NCBI RefSeq assembly: GCF_002795845.1 | Contig: NZ_CP011797.1 | Location: forward strand, 124,001 to 188,000 | DNA length: 64,000 nucleotides | Direction of reading: 5' to 3' | Source: Reinekea forsetii | GTDB lineage: Bacteria; Pseudomonadota; Gammaproteobacteria; Pseudomonadales; Natronospirillaceae | In this document: positions 8,813 to 17,321 of the stretch, one piece after another | Layout: each line of letters begins with the position of its first letter | How positions within the stretch are numbered: position 1 is the stretch's first letter | Made by a program: the position numbers and the translations under genes | The notes under the pieces: generated by a model | Databases searched by the model: none | Seen by the model: only the letters and a program-made list of their open reading frames with translations | Told to the model about the DNA's origin: nothing

Positions 8813-10630
8813 ATGCGTGTTATTAAGCCTTTAGAACTGAGTGTGCAGATTCGGCCGTTCGAGTTCAGCCGGCAGAAGATGTTGGCTATCGGCGTGCATT
8901 TGGCGCAGCCCTTCGATGCTCGACGGGCACTGTTTAGCGAACAGGATCTGTGGACCTTGGCGGCGCAATATCTGAGCGAATGGGATGTCTATGATGAGGG
9001 CATGCCTAAGCCCGTCGGTGAGTATCTGGTCTATGGCAGCTATTATGGCTCGGTCCCGATGGCGGCCGACCACGTTCAGGTTCAGGTCGGTTCGCTGAGC
9101 AAAACCCTCAAGGTGATTGGCCGTCGGCAGTGGCGCATCAGTATCGGCAGTACCAATGCGGAGGCCTTGAGTACCTTGCCGATCCGTTACGATGTCGCCT
9201 ATGGCGGAGCGCAGATTAAAGCCAACCCAGTCGGCATCGGCGCCGATGCACTTTTATTGCCGCAGATTGAGCACCCGGATGATCCCTTCAGTCATCCGAA
9301 CCAGCCGATTGTGTCGGCCGGTTTCACCGCGCGCAATATTCTCTGGTCGCCCCGGCAGGAGAAATGGGGCACCTACAGCGGCCGCTGGCAAGAAACCGAT
9401 GCGCCGGGTTTTGCCAAGGATATCGATTGGACGATCTTTAACTTGGCGCCGGAAGATCAATGGCTTAAGGCCGGCTTCTGGCAGGGCGGTGAGCCCTTTA
9501 AAGTGCGCAACATGCATCCGCAGCAGCCTATACTCGAAGGCCAACTGGGACAGTGGCGGATACGGTTGTTCGTGTTAAAAGCCGAACAGCTGTTTGAGTT
9601 GACGGCTAAATTTGAAACCTGTTGGTTGTTCCCCACCGAACAGGTGCAAACCGGCTGCTATCGCGCTCAATGTACGACGGACACCTTCGATGGATCGGAA
9701 ATCAACGCCCTGCTGGTGGCCTATGAAGACCCCTTGGGGCCTGAGAAAACGGTTCAACACTATGCCGACGCCCTCACCCGCCGTCTGGCACCAGAGGGCG
9801 ATATAGAGGATCCGGATGACCTAGCCCTGCGGCCCAATGGCGAGCCGCTGAGCGTCTTGCATCCACCGGAACCGAGTCGCGTGCCCGAGGTGGTCTTACC
9901 GGGCGCGGGCGCCGGCATCGGCTTGGGTGCCTTGGCGGCGTTGGCTAAAATGAAAGGCGGTAAGAGTGGCGCTGAGGCCGAAGCGGCGGTGGCCGCGGAG
10001 GCCAAGGTGGATGACGCGTCAGCGACCGAACTGAGTGTCGGCACCGCGGCGCCAGCCGACGGGGCTGTCCCGGCCAATGTTGAAAACAATGCCCAGGCGC
10101 CGGCAAGCGAAACCGACGCGGCGCCGGAGTCGCGCCCGGAAGACCCGGCCGTCGCCGAAGCCATGGCCGACCTGGATGCCTTGATGGAATTGATGGCCGA
10201 CCAGATCGCCAGTGCTAATGCGCTGATGATGAAAAACCGCCATGCAATGGGTCTAACGGATGAACTGATGGCCGGCCTGAGCGACGAGGGTGGCATCGAT
10301 GCATTGCTAAAAGAAGTCTTGCCGGCCGGCTCGCCGACGGCCGACGTGATCAACGACCCCTCGGCCCTGCAGGAACTGCTCGCCGAGCCGGCGCGGATGA
10401 TGGAGGCAGCCCAGGAGGCCGGTCTAAATGCCGGCGCCCTGGCTGAGCACAAGGAACTGATTGAAGCCATCTTACAGGGCACAGCGACACCCGAGGATGT
10501 CGAAGCGTTGCTGGAAAAAATACCACTGGAAACGGCGGCCAAGATGATGGCTGAGGCGAACCTCGAAAGTGGACTCGATCCGGCCATCTTAACGGCCATT
10601 AAAAAAGCCACCGGATATAAATCGAATTAG
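8813..10630 (+). CDS. DUF2169 T6SS spike-module protein with long C-terminal extension
   Basis: The 605-aa product has a DUF2169 domain in residues ~1-325. Visible motifs are RYDVAYGG, NPVGIGAD, LLPQIEHPDD, an SPRQEKWGTYSGRW block and NLAPEDQWLKAGFWQGGEP, all typical of the family. DUF2169 genes travel with VgrG, pentapeptide, PAAR-like DUF4150 and DUF3540 genes, as here, and are thought to help load or adapt spike cargo. Residues ~360-383 form a Gly/Ala-rich hydrophobic stretch (PGAGAGIGLGALAALAKMKG). An acidic Ala/Glu-rich low-complexity linker and a helical Met/Leu/Glu-rich tail follow. The function of the extension is unknown; it could be a chaperone arm or an uncharacterised effector domain. 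A 54-nt gap separates it from the TAXI gene. Confidence 0.82.
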   Translation: MRVIKPLELSVQIRPFEFSRQKMLAIGVHLAQPFDARRALFSEQDLWTLAAQYLSEWDVYDEGMPKPVGEYLVYGSYYGSVPMAADHVQVQVGSLSKTLKVIGRRQWRISIGSTNAEALSTLPIRYDVAYGGAQIKANPVGIGADALLLPQIEHPDDPFSHPNQPIVSAGFTARNILWSPRQEKWGTYSGRWQETDAPGFAKDIDWTIFNLAPEDQWLKAGFWQGGEPFKVRNMHPQQPILEGQLGQWRIRLFVLKAEQLFELTAKFETCWLFPTEQVQTGCYRAQCTTDTFDGSEINALLVAYEDPLGPEKTVQHYADALTRRLAPEGDIEDPDDLALRPNGEPLSVLHPPEPSRVPEVVLPGAGAGIGLGALAALAKMKGGKSGAEAEAAVAAEAKVDDASATELSVGTAAPADGAVPANVENNAQAPASETDAAPESRPEDPAVAEAMADLDALMELMADQIASANALMMKNRHAMGLTDELMAGLSDEGGIDALLKEVLPAGSPTADVINDPSALQELLAEPARMMEAAQEAGLNAGALAEHKELIEAILQGTATPEDVEALLEKIPLETAAKMMAEANLESGLDPAILTAIKKATGYKSN

Positions 10631-10682
10631 TCAGCCCGGAAAATGAAATAGACTAATTTACCTGAGTACAGGAAGCTTATAG

Positions 10683-11990
10683 ATGAGTGTTGATGTTACC
10701 TTTACCGTTGCCGGCGAAGCCTATTACGTGATTGCGATCACCAATAGCCGCGATGCGGTGAACGAGTTTTTTGCCTTCGATATCGATATCCGTCATGCCG
10801 ACGAACTCAAGCTGTTGGCCTGTCAGGTAAGGAATGCCGCGACCCTATTGATCGGTGACCTTACCTACGAATGTGAAATAGTTGCCCGGCATTACACCCT
10901 CATTACCGATGTCCAGGCCGGCGGTGAATCGGGTCGGCAGCTGAAACTGGCCTTGCGCCCCTGGGGCTGGTCGCGCTTGAGCCACCAAGCGATGCGCGTC
11001 TTTGAAGTCGGTGATGCCCAAGACCCTCTCAATATCGGTTTTGCGGCGGTGCCGACCCTGGCAGAACTGACCCGCTTGCTCAACCAAAGTGCCATTGGTG
11101 AAGACAGCGGTTTTGTCGATTCGGCGGCCGATACCAAGCTGGGCGTGTTTCGCATCGACTGGTGGCAGAACCAGCTTCTGGTGCAAATTCAGGAAACCAA
11201 TGGCGAAGCTTTTACGCGTTTGGTCTGGAAGATGGGCGCATCATTTTTCTACCATGCCTCGCAGAGCGACCATATTTGGCTAACCGTGCCCGACCTGTTG
11301 CCGGTGCCGGTGCAACGTATTGTATTGACCGAAGATGACTTGTCCCAGCTGTCCAGCCACACTTACAGTGTGAATCGTTTTGCGCGCTGGTATCGAGATC
11401 AGTTTAGCCAAATCAATCATATGGCGAACGCCAGCGATACCATTGGTGTCAACCAAGCCAACCAACAAACCGCCTACCAGCAGGTTAAGCTGCAGTCTCA
11501 TAAACCGTTGAGTTGTGACCAGGTATACGAATACACCCCAACTCGGCGCGGACATGAGAAAATGGTCTTTATTCCGCTGGAGGTCAGCCACAGCTACCAT
11601 CATCGTACCGGCTATCATTGCACCGTCCTGGCACAAAGTACCTTGACCGATGACTATTTCGATCTGTCGGTGTTGGATGAAACACCGCCGCCCTTTTTAA
11701 CGCCATTGATCGCCACCATTCACAGTGACAGCGATCAGCTGTCCGGCGATCGCGACAGTCAGATGCGCTATCGGGTGCGCTTTGATTTTGCCCTAACTAT
11801 TGAACAAAAAATAGCTCACCCGAAAGCCTGGTTGTTTCGCTTGCGCCCGAGCTCGTCAAATAATGGCGCAGGTGCCTATGAGCCGATGCCAGTGGGCACC
11901 AAGGTAGTGATCCAGATGATCAATGGCGACCGTGAGCAAGCTGTGATTGCCAGTACCTTCTTAACCAAACATGGCAGGAGAACCGAATGA
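10683..11990 (+). CDS. VgrG-like spike head (gp27 + OB fold), lacking the beta-helix
   Basis: The 435-aa product looks like the head of VgrG without its spike. The N-terminal half has the gp27-type pattern: a small barrel, then CEIVARHYTLITDVQ and LKLALRPWGWSRLSHQAMRVFE, equivalent to the VgrG 'l.l.P.lw.L....s.riFq' segment. The C-terminal ~90 residues resemble the gp5 OB fold: LIATIHSDSD.., YRVRFDFAL, MPVGTKVVIQMINGDREQAVIASTF (VgrG: 'p.vGqeVvv.fldGDpd.Pii.g'). It ends just where the beta-helical needle normally begins. The stop overlaps the next ATG (ATGA). SD AGGAAG precedes ATG 10683. It probably forms the trimeric hub on the Hcp tube. Confidence 0.75.
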   Translation: MSVDVTFTVAGEAYYVIAITNSRDAVNEFFAFDIDIRHADELKLLACQVRNAATLLIGDLTYECEIVARHYTLITDVQAGGESGRQLKLALRPWGWSRLSHQAMRVFEVGDAQDPLNIGFAAVPTLAELTRLLNQSAIGEDSGFVDSAADTKLGVFRIDWWQNQLLVQIQETNGEAFTRLVWKMGASFFYHASQSDHIWLTVPDLLPVPVQRIVLTEDDLSQLSSHTYSVNRFARWYRDQFSQINHMANASDTIGVNQANQQTAYQQVKLQSHKPLSCDQVYEYTPTRRGHEKMVFIPLEVSHSYHHRTGYHCTVLAQSTLTDDYFDLSVLDETPPPFLTPLIATIHSDSDQLSGDRDSQMRYRVRFDFALTIEQKIAHPKAWLFRLRPSSSNNGAGAYEPMPVGTKVVIQMINGDREQAVIASTFLTKHGRRTE

Positions 11991-14182
11991 CAACACTCAC
12001 AGACGTTCAGGAGGCAGAACGAAAGGCCGACGCTGCAGAAGAGAACCTCTCTACCAGTGCGGCAGATCATGCCAGTCAAACCTATATTGCCCTAGGACAG
12101 ACGGCGATTGATCTGCGTTTAGAGGCCAATACCTTAAGGACACAGTATCATACAGCCGCCGGCAATCTGTTCGATCTCGACGTAGAGGAAGCGTTTTACA
12201 TTTCGTCCACATACGGAGACCTGCAACCTAGGCAGAGGGTATCAAAAACAAATTTGAGCAGTGTTGCATTGGCTGAAGCGCACTTTAACACCCAGGAGGG
12301 CGATCGTTACTATTGGTCCAGCGGCAACACCTACACCTTCGGCGGTGGCCATGACTATGCCTTCTGCAACAGTTATAGCGTAACCATGAGTGCCAAAACG
12401 ACAGAAGATAATTCTAACTTCAAATCATGGGACGGTAGCTTCCCCTATGATATTTATAGTCCAAAAAAAGACGAAAAACCGGCTCTTCGAATGTCCTCCT
12501 ACGAAACCGATTTTGCAGACCTACCGGACGCTTATAAGATTGATACTCCGATACCAGATTTTTTTATTCGTGAGCCTAACGATCAAGTTAATTTTGAGGA
12601 CAATGGCGTAGGCAAAAACATTGGCCATACCTACGGCTACCAGCTGGGGGATACCTATGGCATCCAGCTCAGCAAGAACACCCACAATGTCACAGCCGTC
12701 GACAGGGCGCACAGCTTCGAATCGGTTGGAATTAGCGAAAACCACTCCCATGTGGGTATTGATGCAAATTTCGCTGCACATGGGCTTGATGTCGAGTTGG
12801 GTGTTAAAGCCATGGGTTTTGACTTCGGCCTAACCGGAATGGCCTTTGATATTGGCTATACCGGTGCCAGTTTTAACTATAGTTACAAGCTTGTCGACAT
12901 CACTTATGAAAAATCAGTTAATTCGTACCAAATCCTCGATCGACCCGAGTTTCGCTTGTCAGATAAGAATATCCGTTTACTAACCACAACCAAGGCTGAA
13001 ACGATAGCGGGGGAGACGATTGTTTTACAGGTGGAAGACCCCAAGTCGACCCTGATGTTGAAGCCCGCGACCATTCTGGGGCAAGATTCAGAAAGTCTCG
13101 GTGATCTGGTTTTTTTTCAGCGTCTCTGGAAATCTATATTTGGTAGCGCAAAGCTTATCGAAAAGGCTTTTGAAGATGTTTTAAAGGATACCAATTTTAA
13201 TTCAGTCCGCGACGCGGATCATCTAGAAGGTCGATCAAGTAATTATAGTCGGCTCGATGTGGATTTGAATTCCGTTGGCGTAGCGTCCTACGACAGCCGC
13301 CCCGGCGGAACATTTGCAGAGTTGGTGGTGAATAGTGGGCGGTCGGTGATTGAGCTTAATATTCGCGATGCGTCATCAAAATTACGCCAAAATGTTAAAA
13401 ATACAACCCAGTTGTTTGATATAACTAAGGGTATCTGTTACGTCACACATTTCGAAAATATGGATGCCAATTTTATTGGCAAAATGTGGGTCGCCAAAAG
13501 TGCCACCCTCGGTGATGACGCAGGAAAAGGTATTCAAAAGAACAGTGGTGGCATCTACGTACAAAAGATCAAAGACCACTATGCAACTTTGAATCTCGAT
13601 GTCGAGGGTGATGTCATTGATCTGCGGATGCAAACAGGGCCTACTAAGTTTGCTGAACTTAAGTTGGATTCACAAGAGAATATAATTGATCTGCGCACGC
13701 AAGCAGGGTCTGATCATTTTTCCGAGCTCACATTAGATTCAAAAGAGAATATCATTGAGTTGTCTGCGCAAAAGGCCGCGAAAACCGGTGTTTTACAGCA
13801 GTTAGACGGAGCTAAAGGCACCTATAAGGTACTGATCAACGGCAACAGTTCGTCGTTCGAATTGGCCCAGAAAAAAGCAGCGTTAAAGGTGAAGGACGTT
13901 GATCTTAAATTTGCCAGCGGGAAGGCAGAGCTTACGGCTGCGAAAGGTATTGAGTTAGACAGCGCTAAAACCATTAAGCTTGCCGCGTCGACAAAAGTCG
14001 ATGTGAATGGCAGTACGTTCACAAAATCGTCGGTAAAAATACCCTCAGGCAGTGTCTCGATTGGCAGTGCTGCATCGAATGTGAAGATAAGCAGCTCCGG
14101 TCTCACTGTGACAGGTGCTAAGGTGGGCTTTACTGCCAAGGCCATGTTGCAGCTTTCAGGCGGAATTATAAAATTAGGGTAA
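11987..14182 (+). CDS. separately encoded VgrG-like beta-helical spike protein
   Basis: The 731-aa product follows the VgrG head with an ATGA overlap and an AGGAG Shine-Dalgarno inside the head gene. It begins with an Ala/Glu-rich helix (residues ~1-70). A Tyr/Gly/Asn/His-rich region (SSGNTYTFGGGHDY; GYQLGDTYGIQLSKNTHN) and short beta repeats of the LDSQENIIDLR type follow. The Ser/Val/Lys-rich end terminates in KAMLQLSGGIIKLG, close to the usual VgrG needle terminus (LSGG.IK). It most likely forms the trimeric beta-prism that carries the PAAR-like tip. The middle is visibly AT-richer than the flanks. No toxin domain is recognised, but the Tyr/Gly region and the ~400-470 helical part are uncharacterised and could hold activity. 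Confidence 0.68.
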   Translation: MTTLTDVQEAERKADAAEENLSTSAADHASQTYIALGQTAIDLRLEANTLRTQYHTAAGNLFDLDVEEAFYISSTYGDLQPRQRVSKTNLSSVALAEAHFNTQEGDRYYWSSGNTYTFGGGHDYAFCNSYSVTMSAKTTEDNSNFKSWDGSFPYDIYSPKKDEKPALRMSSYETDFADLPDAYKIDTPIPDFFIREPNDQVNFEDNGVGKNIGHTYGYQLGDTYGIQLSKNTHNVTAVDRAHSFESVGISENHSHVGIDANFAAHGLDVELGVKAMGFDFGLTGMAFDIGYTGASFNYSYKLVDITYEKSVNSYQILDRPEFRLSDKNIRLLTTTKAETIAGETIVLQVEDPKSTLMLKPATILGQDSESLGDLVFFQRLWKSIFGSAKLIEKAFEDVLKDTNFNSVRDADHLEGRSSNYSRLDVDLNSVGVASYDSRPGGTFAELVVNSGRSVIELNIRDASSKLRQNVKNTTQLFDITKGICYVTHFENMDANFIGKMWVAKSATLGDDAGKGIQKNSGGIYVQKIKDHYATLNLDVEGDVIDLRMQTGPTKFAELKLDSQENIIDLRTQAGSDHFSELTLDSKENIIELSAQKAAKTGVLQQLDGAKGTYKVLINGNSSSFELAQKKAALKVKDVDLKFASGKAELTAAKGIELDSAKTIKLAASTKVDVNGSTFTKSSVKIPSGSVSIGSAASNVKISSSGLTVTGAKVGFTAKAMLQLSGGIIKLG
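13594..13775 (+). repeat. tandem beta-strand repeats in the spike gene
   Basis: Three imperfect tandem units of about 22 residues each contain a core 'L.LD...N.IDLR.Q.G....ELxLDS'. The two clearest copies include the near-identical DNA around 13665-13695 and 13732-13758 (both encoding LDSxENII). They look like rungs of a VgrG-type triple-stranded beta-helix. Confidence 0.6.
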
Positions 14183-14192
14183 AACGAAATCT

Positions 14193-14759
14193 ATGAAAAA
14201 TTCAATTATTAGCACGCTATGGCTCCTGATCGGCACAATTAGCCTATCGGGCTGCGCCCTATTCGGCGGCGCCAGCCGAGTCCCGGTGAGTGACTACTTA
14301 CGGCAACAGTTCTCCCTGCAAGAGGCCGAACTGAAACAGTTGCAGGTCTATGTCTCGAGTACCATTGTGCTCGAGCGGGTCACCGACAGCAGCGGTGCCG
14401 ACATCGCCGCCGGTGAACTCAATGTGTTTGGCGAGCGACTCGAGCAGATTGTCATTAAACCCTCAACCCCGGGCATTATTTTGCAGGCCACCGAGACCTG
14501 GGCCAAGGTCAGTTTTTCCGAGGGTACCTGGCTGATCTTCGGCAGCTTTGCCGCCAGTCCGAACGACCCCTGGGGTGGCAAATACGCCCTCTATGCGCAG
14601 ACCTGGGCCGGCGGCGTGGGCGAGTTGGAATTTAATGGCCTCAGCTATCGGGCGATTAAAACCAGCGGCCAAGCGGTGCTGGAAATTCGCCAAAAAGATT
14701 TAAACAGACGCGTGATCGAAAAAACCAAGTTAAGCGGCGTGCCGTTGGCAGCAGAATAG
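14193..14759 (+). CDS. uncharacterised lipoprotein of the T6SS operon
   Basis: The 188-aa product has a lipoprotein signal peptide: a KN start, a hydrophobic core, and the lipobox LSGC with the acylated Cys at about residue 23. The mature part is predicted periplasmic and beta-rich (LIFGSFAASPNDPWGGKYALY) with no domain I recognise. It lies between the spike gene and the pentapeptide pair, 10 nt after the former and 4 nt before the latter. It could be a TssJ-like accessory, a periplasmic spike chaperone, or an immunity protein for cargo of this module. Its position among cargo genes favours the last two, but this is inference. Confidence 0.6.
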   Translation: MKNSIISTLWLLIGTISLSGCALFGGASRVPVSDYLRQQFSLQEAELKQLQVYVSSTIVLERVTDSSGADIAAGELNVFGERLEQIVIKPSTPGIILQATETWAKVSFSEGTWLIFGSFAASPNDPWGGKYALYAQTWAGGVGELEFNGLSYRAIKTSGQAVLEIRQKDLNRRVIEKTKLSGVPLAAE

Positions 14760-14763
14760 ACCT

Positions 14764-15735
14764 ATGGATATCGAAGCCCTATTGGCGTCCGGGCAGGTCG
14801 TCGGCTATCAATTGAACGAGCTCAGCTTGACCGGCGTGACACTCGACGGTGTCGACTTCAGCACCAGTCAATTGAGCCAGTGCCGCTTTAGCCAATGCAC
14901 GTTTCGCGCCTGCCGGTTTAACGAGCTGGTGCTGCAGTCGTCGGTCTGGCTCGACTGTGTCTTCGAGCAGTGCCAATTTAACAACAGTCAATTTATTGAG
15001 GTTGAGCTGAGCAACAATCGCTGGCTCGATTGTCAGTTGGATGCCAGCGTATGGCAGCAGGTCACGGCCAACAACCTGCAGTTGGCGCGTTGCCAGGGCG
15101 AGGCGGCCAGTTGGGTCGAGTGCCAGTTCGAGCAGCTGCAGGTGAGCGATTGCGAACTGCCCCAATCGATCTGGGAAAACTGTGCGCTGCTGTCCTCAGG
15201 CTGGACCGGCACCACCCTGACCGGTGCTGATTTCCAAGCCTGTTTGCTCAATAACAGTTGCTTCGAACGCTCACCTGCCCAAGGCCTGACGCTAACCGAA
15301 TGCACCCTGGACGACCTAGTGGTGAGCGACGCCAATTGGGCCAACCTGCGCTGCTACTGTTTTAGTCCGCAGCAGAACCTGCGCTTTGACACAGTGGATT
15401 TGAATTCTGCCAACTTTGCCGACACCGACCTGACCGCCTGCACCTTTTCCGCCTGTCTGTTCGAGGCGACTAACTTTATGGCGGCGACCCTGCTTAACTG
15501 CCAGCTAACTAAGTGCCAGGCAGCCAATGTCACCTGGCTCAATGCCCGACTGAGCAGCTGCGATCTGAGTAAGAACCTGCTGACGCAAAATATTTGGTTG
15601 GGCAGTCGGCTTGAACAGGTTAGCTTTCAAGGTAGCGATCTGTTCGAAAGCGACTTCCAGCACGCGACCTTTGTCGAATGCAACTTCAGTCGCGCGCACA
15701 CATTGAACACCCTATTCGAGGACTGGCAACCGTGA
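14764..15735 (+). CDS. pentapeptide-repeat protein 1 of the T6SS spike module
   Basis: The 323-aa product is built almost entirely of pentapeptide repeats with frequent Cys at strand ends (QCRFSQCTFRACRFNEL; FSACLFEATNFMAATL), predicting a right-handed quadrilateral beta-helix. Pentapeptide proteins accompany DUF2169, DUF4150 and DUF3540 in other T6SS loci. A structural or adaptor role at the spike is likelier than gyrase protection, which is the known role of some family members. There is no signal peptide. The end overlaps the next gene's GTG start (GTGA). Confidence 0.85.
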   Translation: MDIEALLASGQVVGYQLNELSLTGVTLDGVDFSTSQLSQCRFSQCTFRACRFNELVLQSSVWLDCVFEQCQFNNSQFIEVELSNNRWLDCQLDASVWQQVTANNLQLARCQGEAASWVECQFEQLQVSDCELPQSIWENCALLSSGWTGTTLTGADFQACLLNNSCFERSPAQGLTLTECTLDDLVVSDANWANLRCYCFSPQQNLRFDTVDLNSANFADTDLTACTFSACLFEATNFMAATLLNCQLTKCQAANVTWLNARLSSCDLSKNLLTQNIWLGSRLEQVSFQGSDLFESDFQHATFVECNFSRAHTLNTLFEDWQP

Positions 15736-16862
15736 CCACCGAGCCAACTAAGCCTGAATCATCCGGGCCAGAGCCAGAGGCGCCCAGCGCGAACGATACC
15801 GCGGTTGAGATTGAACCGGGTCACTGGCTGACCGCCTATGTAAAGGACGGCCGCGAGTTCGACCGGGCCAGTTTTAAGGGCGTCGATCTGAGTGGTGTCG
15901 ACCTGGCCGGCGGGATTTTTTTGGCCTGCGATTTTTCCGCTGCGCTGTTAGTGACCACCGACTGTCGGTATGCCAGCTTTGTTGACTGCGCTTTTCATCA
16001 CGCCGATCTGACAAGTTTTCTGGCCCAAGGCGCGACGTTCGAGCGTTGCCAATTCCTCAATGTGCTTGCCACGGGCGCCGATTTCAGCGACTGCAATTTC
16101 GATAACTGTAAATTTGAGATGTTTAAAAGTACCGACAGTCTGTGGCTGGGCTCAAGCTTTGGTCAGTCGGCGCTGAGCCGTATCGACTGGCAACGGGCCG
16201 ATCTGTCGCAGCAATCCTTTAGTCAATGCGCGTTGGCCGATTTAGATTGCGGCGCGGCCACCCTGATGCGCTGGACGATGAACGAGTCGACGCTCAGTCG
16301 CGTGCATGTGCAGGGCGCTTTCGGTCACGAGCAGTCATACTGGAAAAGCACCATCGACAGCATCAACTGGCATGAGGTGGCGATGATCGGCAGTCTGTTT
16401 ATCGAGTGCTCCTTTCATGCCGTGAGCTTTGCCGATGCCGTCTTGAGTAAAAGCACCTTTAAAGCCTGTGGCCTGTATCGGGCTGATTTTCAGCGGGTAG
16501 TGGCCGATAACAGCGGCTTTAGCGACTGCGATCTGATCGGGGCCGACTTCAGCCACGCGCATTTGCCGCAGACGGTGTGGCAGGGCGCCAATGTCGAGCT
16601 GGCGAGCTTTAAACAAGCCTATTTGGATATGGCGATTATGGCTAACCTGCAGGCCAAGGGCGCTGACTTTACCGAGGCGCATTTGGTTTACGCCGATCTG
16701 TCCTTCGCCAATCTACACGACGCCCTGTTCCTCGACGCCAAGCTGGACGGCGCTGATCTATTTGCGCTGATCGACCACCAGACCGTCTGGTTGGGCGCCA
16801 ATCGCGAAAAAGCCAAGGCGATCGATCCGAAGCGGGTTGCCGCACAAAAATTTAAACTTTAG
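15732..16862 (+). CDS. pentapeptide-repeat protein 2 of the T6SS spike module
   Basis: The 376-aa product has a Pro/Glu-rich N-terminus of about 30 residues. A long pentapeptide-repeat helix follows (FKGVDLSGVDLAGGIF; FSDCNFDNCKF; ADLSFANLHDALFLDAKLDGADL), with the classic A(D/N)LxX pattern strongest at the C-terminus. GTG 15732 is chosen because it overlaps the upstream stop; the open frame continues to 15678 inside the neighbour. It probably arose by duplication or co-evolved with the preceding gene, though the two are not close copies. Confidence 0.85.
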   Translation: MTTEPTKPESSGPEPEAPSANDTAVEIEPGHWLTAYVKDGREFDRASFKGVDLSGVDLAGGIFLACDFSAALLVTTDCRYASFVDCAFHHADLTSFLAQGATFERCQFLNVLATGADFSDCNFDNCKFEMFKSTDSLWLGSSFGQSALSRIDWQRADLSQQSFSQCALADLDCGAATLMRWTMNESTLSRVHVQGAFGHEQSYWKSTIDSINWHEVAMIGSLFIECSFHAVSFADAVLSKSTFKACGLYRADFQRVVADNSGFSDCDLIGADFSHAHLPQTVWQGANVELASFKQAYLDMAIMANLQAKGADFTEAHLVYADLSFANLHDALFLDAKLDGADLFALIDHQTVWLGANREKAKAIDPKRVAAQKFKL

Positions 16863-16902
16863 ATAGTACAAGGCGCCGTTTACGGCATCAAAGGAGAGGT
16901 CG

Positions 16903-17310
16903 ATGTTTTTAAATTCCCAGATGGGCGCCATGAATATGGCCATGCCCGATGTCTGCAAGACGCCGGTACCACCGGCTGGCCCGGTCCCGATGCCCTACCC
17001 CAACTCGGCGCAAAGCACCATGGCCAACCCGAGTACGGCCTCCAAGAAGGTGATGGTCGCCAACGCACCGGCCCATTCGCTTAAAACCGTGGTGACCTTG
17101 AGCATGGGCGATAATGCCGGGGTCGCCGGCGGGGTCATGTCGAGCAAGATGATGGGCGAGTGCCGTCACAGTAAAGGCAGCATGAAGGTGATGATCGAAG
17201 GCCAGCCGGCAACCCGCCTGACCGACATGACCATGCAGAACGCCATGCCTGGCAATGGCGTGGGTGCCACCATTAAACCGGCGCAGACCAAAGTATTGGC
17301 GCCCTCATGA
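16903..17310 (+). CDS. PAAR-like DUF4150 spike-tip protein
   Basis: The 135-aa product matches the DUF4150/PAAR-like family that caps the VgrG needle: MFLNSQMGAMNMAMPDVCKTP start, then TPVPPAGPVPMPYPN, GDNAGVAGGVMSSKMMGECR and KVMIEGQPATRLTDMT. Cys and His residues in these motifs fit metal binding at the tip. It has no C-terminal toxin extension, so cargo would have to attach through another protein. A good Shine-Dalgarno (AAAGGAGAG, ~16889-16897) precedes ATG 16903. Its stop is a few bases before the DUF3540 gene. Confidence 0.88.
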   Translation: MFLNSQMGAMNMAMPDVCKTPVPPAGPVPMPYPNSAQSTMANPSTASKKVMVANAPAHSLKTVVTLSMGDNAGVAGGVMSSKMMGECRHSKGSMKVMIEGQPATRLTDMTMQNAMPGNGVGATIKPAQTKVLAPS

Positions 17311-17321
17311 AGGAGTTGCAG

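Noticed and set aside
9760-10611. 283-codon ORF on the minus strand inside the DUF2169 gene
   Set aside because: Ser/Ala-rich shadow of a GC-rich, low-complexity coding region on the other strand; no start signal or recognisable domain.
13594-13775. CRISPR-like or satellite repeat
   Set aside because: The repeat is in-frame, imperfect and encodes beta-helix rungs within a long ORF.
14764-16862. Qnr-type quinolone resistance proteins
   Set aside because: Pentapeptide repeats alone do not mean gyrase protection; the DUF2169/DUF4150/DUF3540 context points to T6SS.
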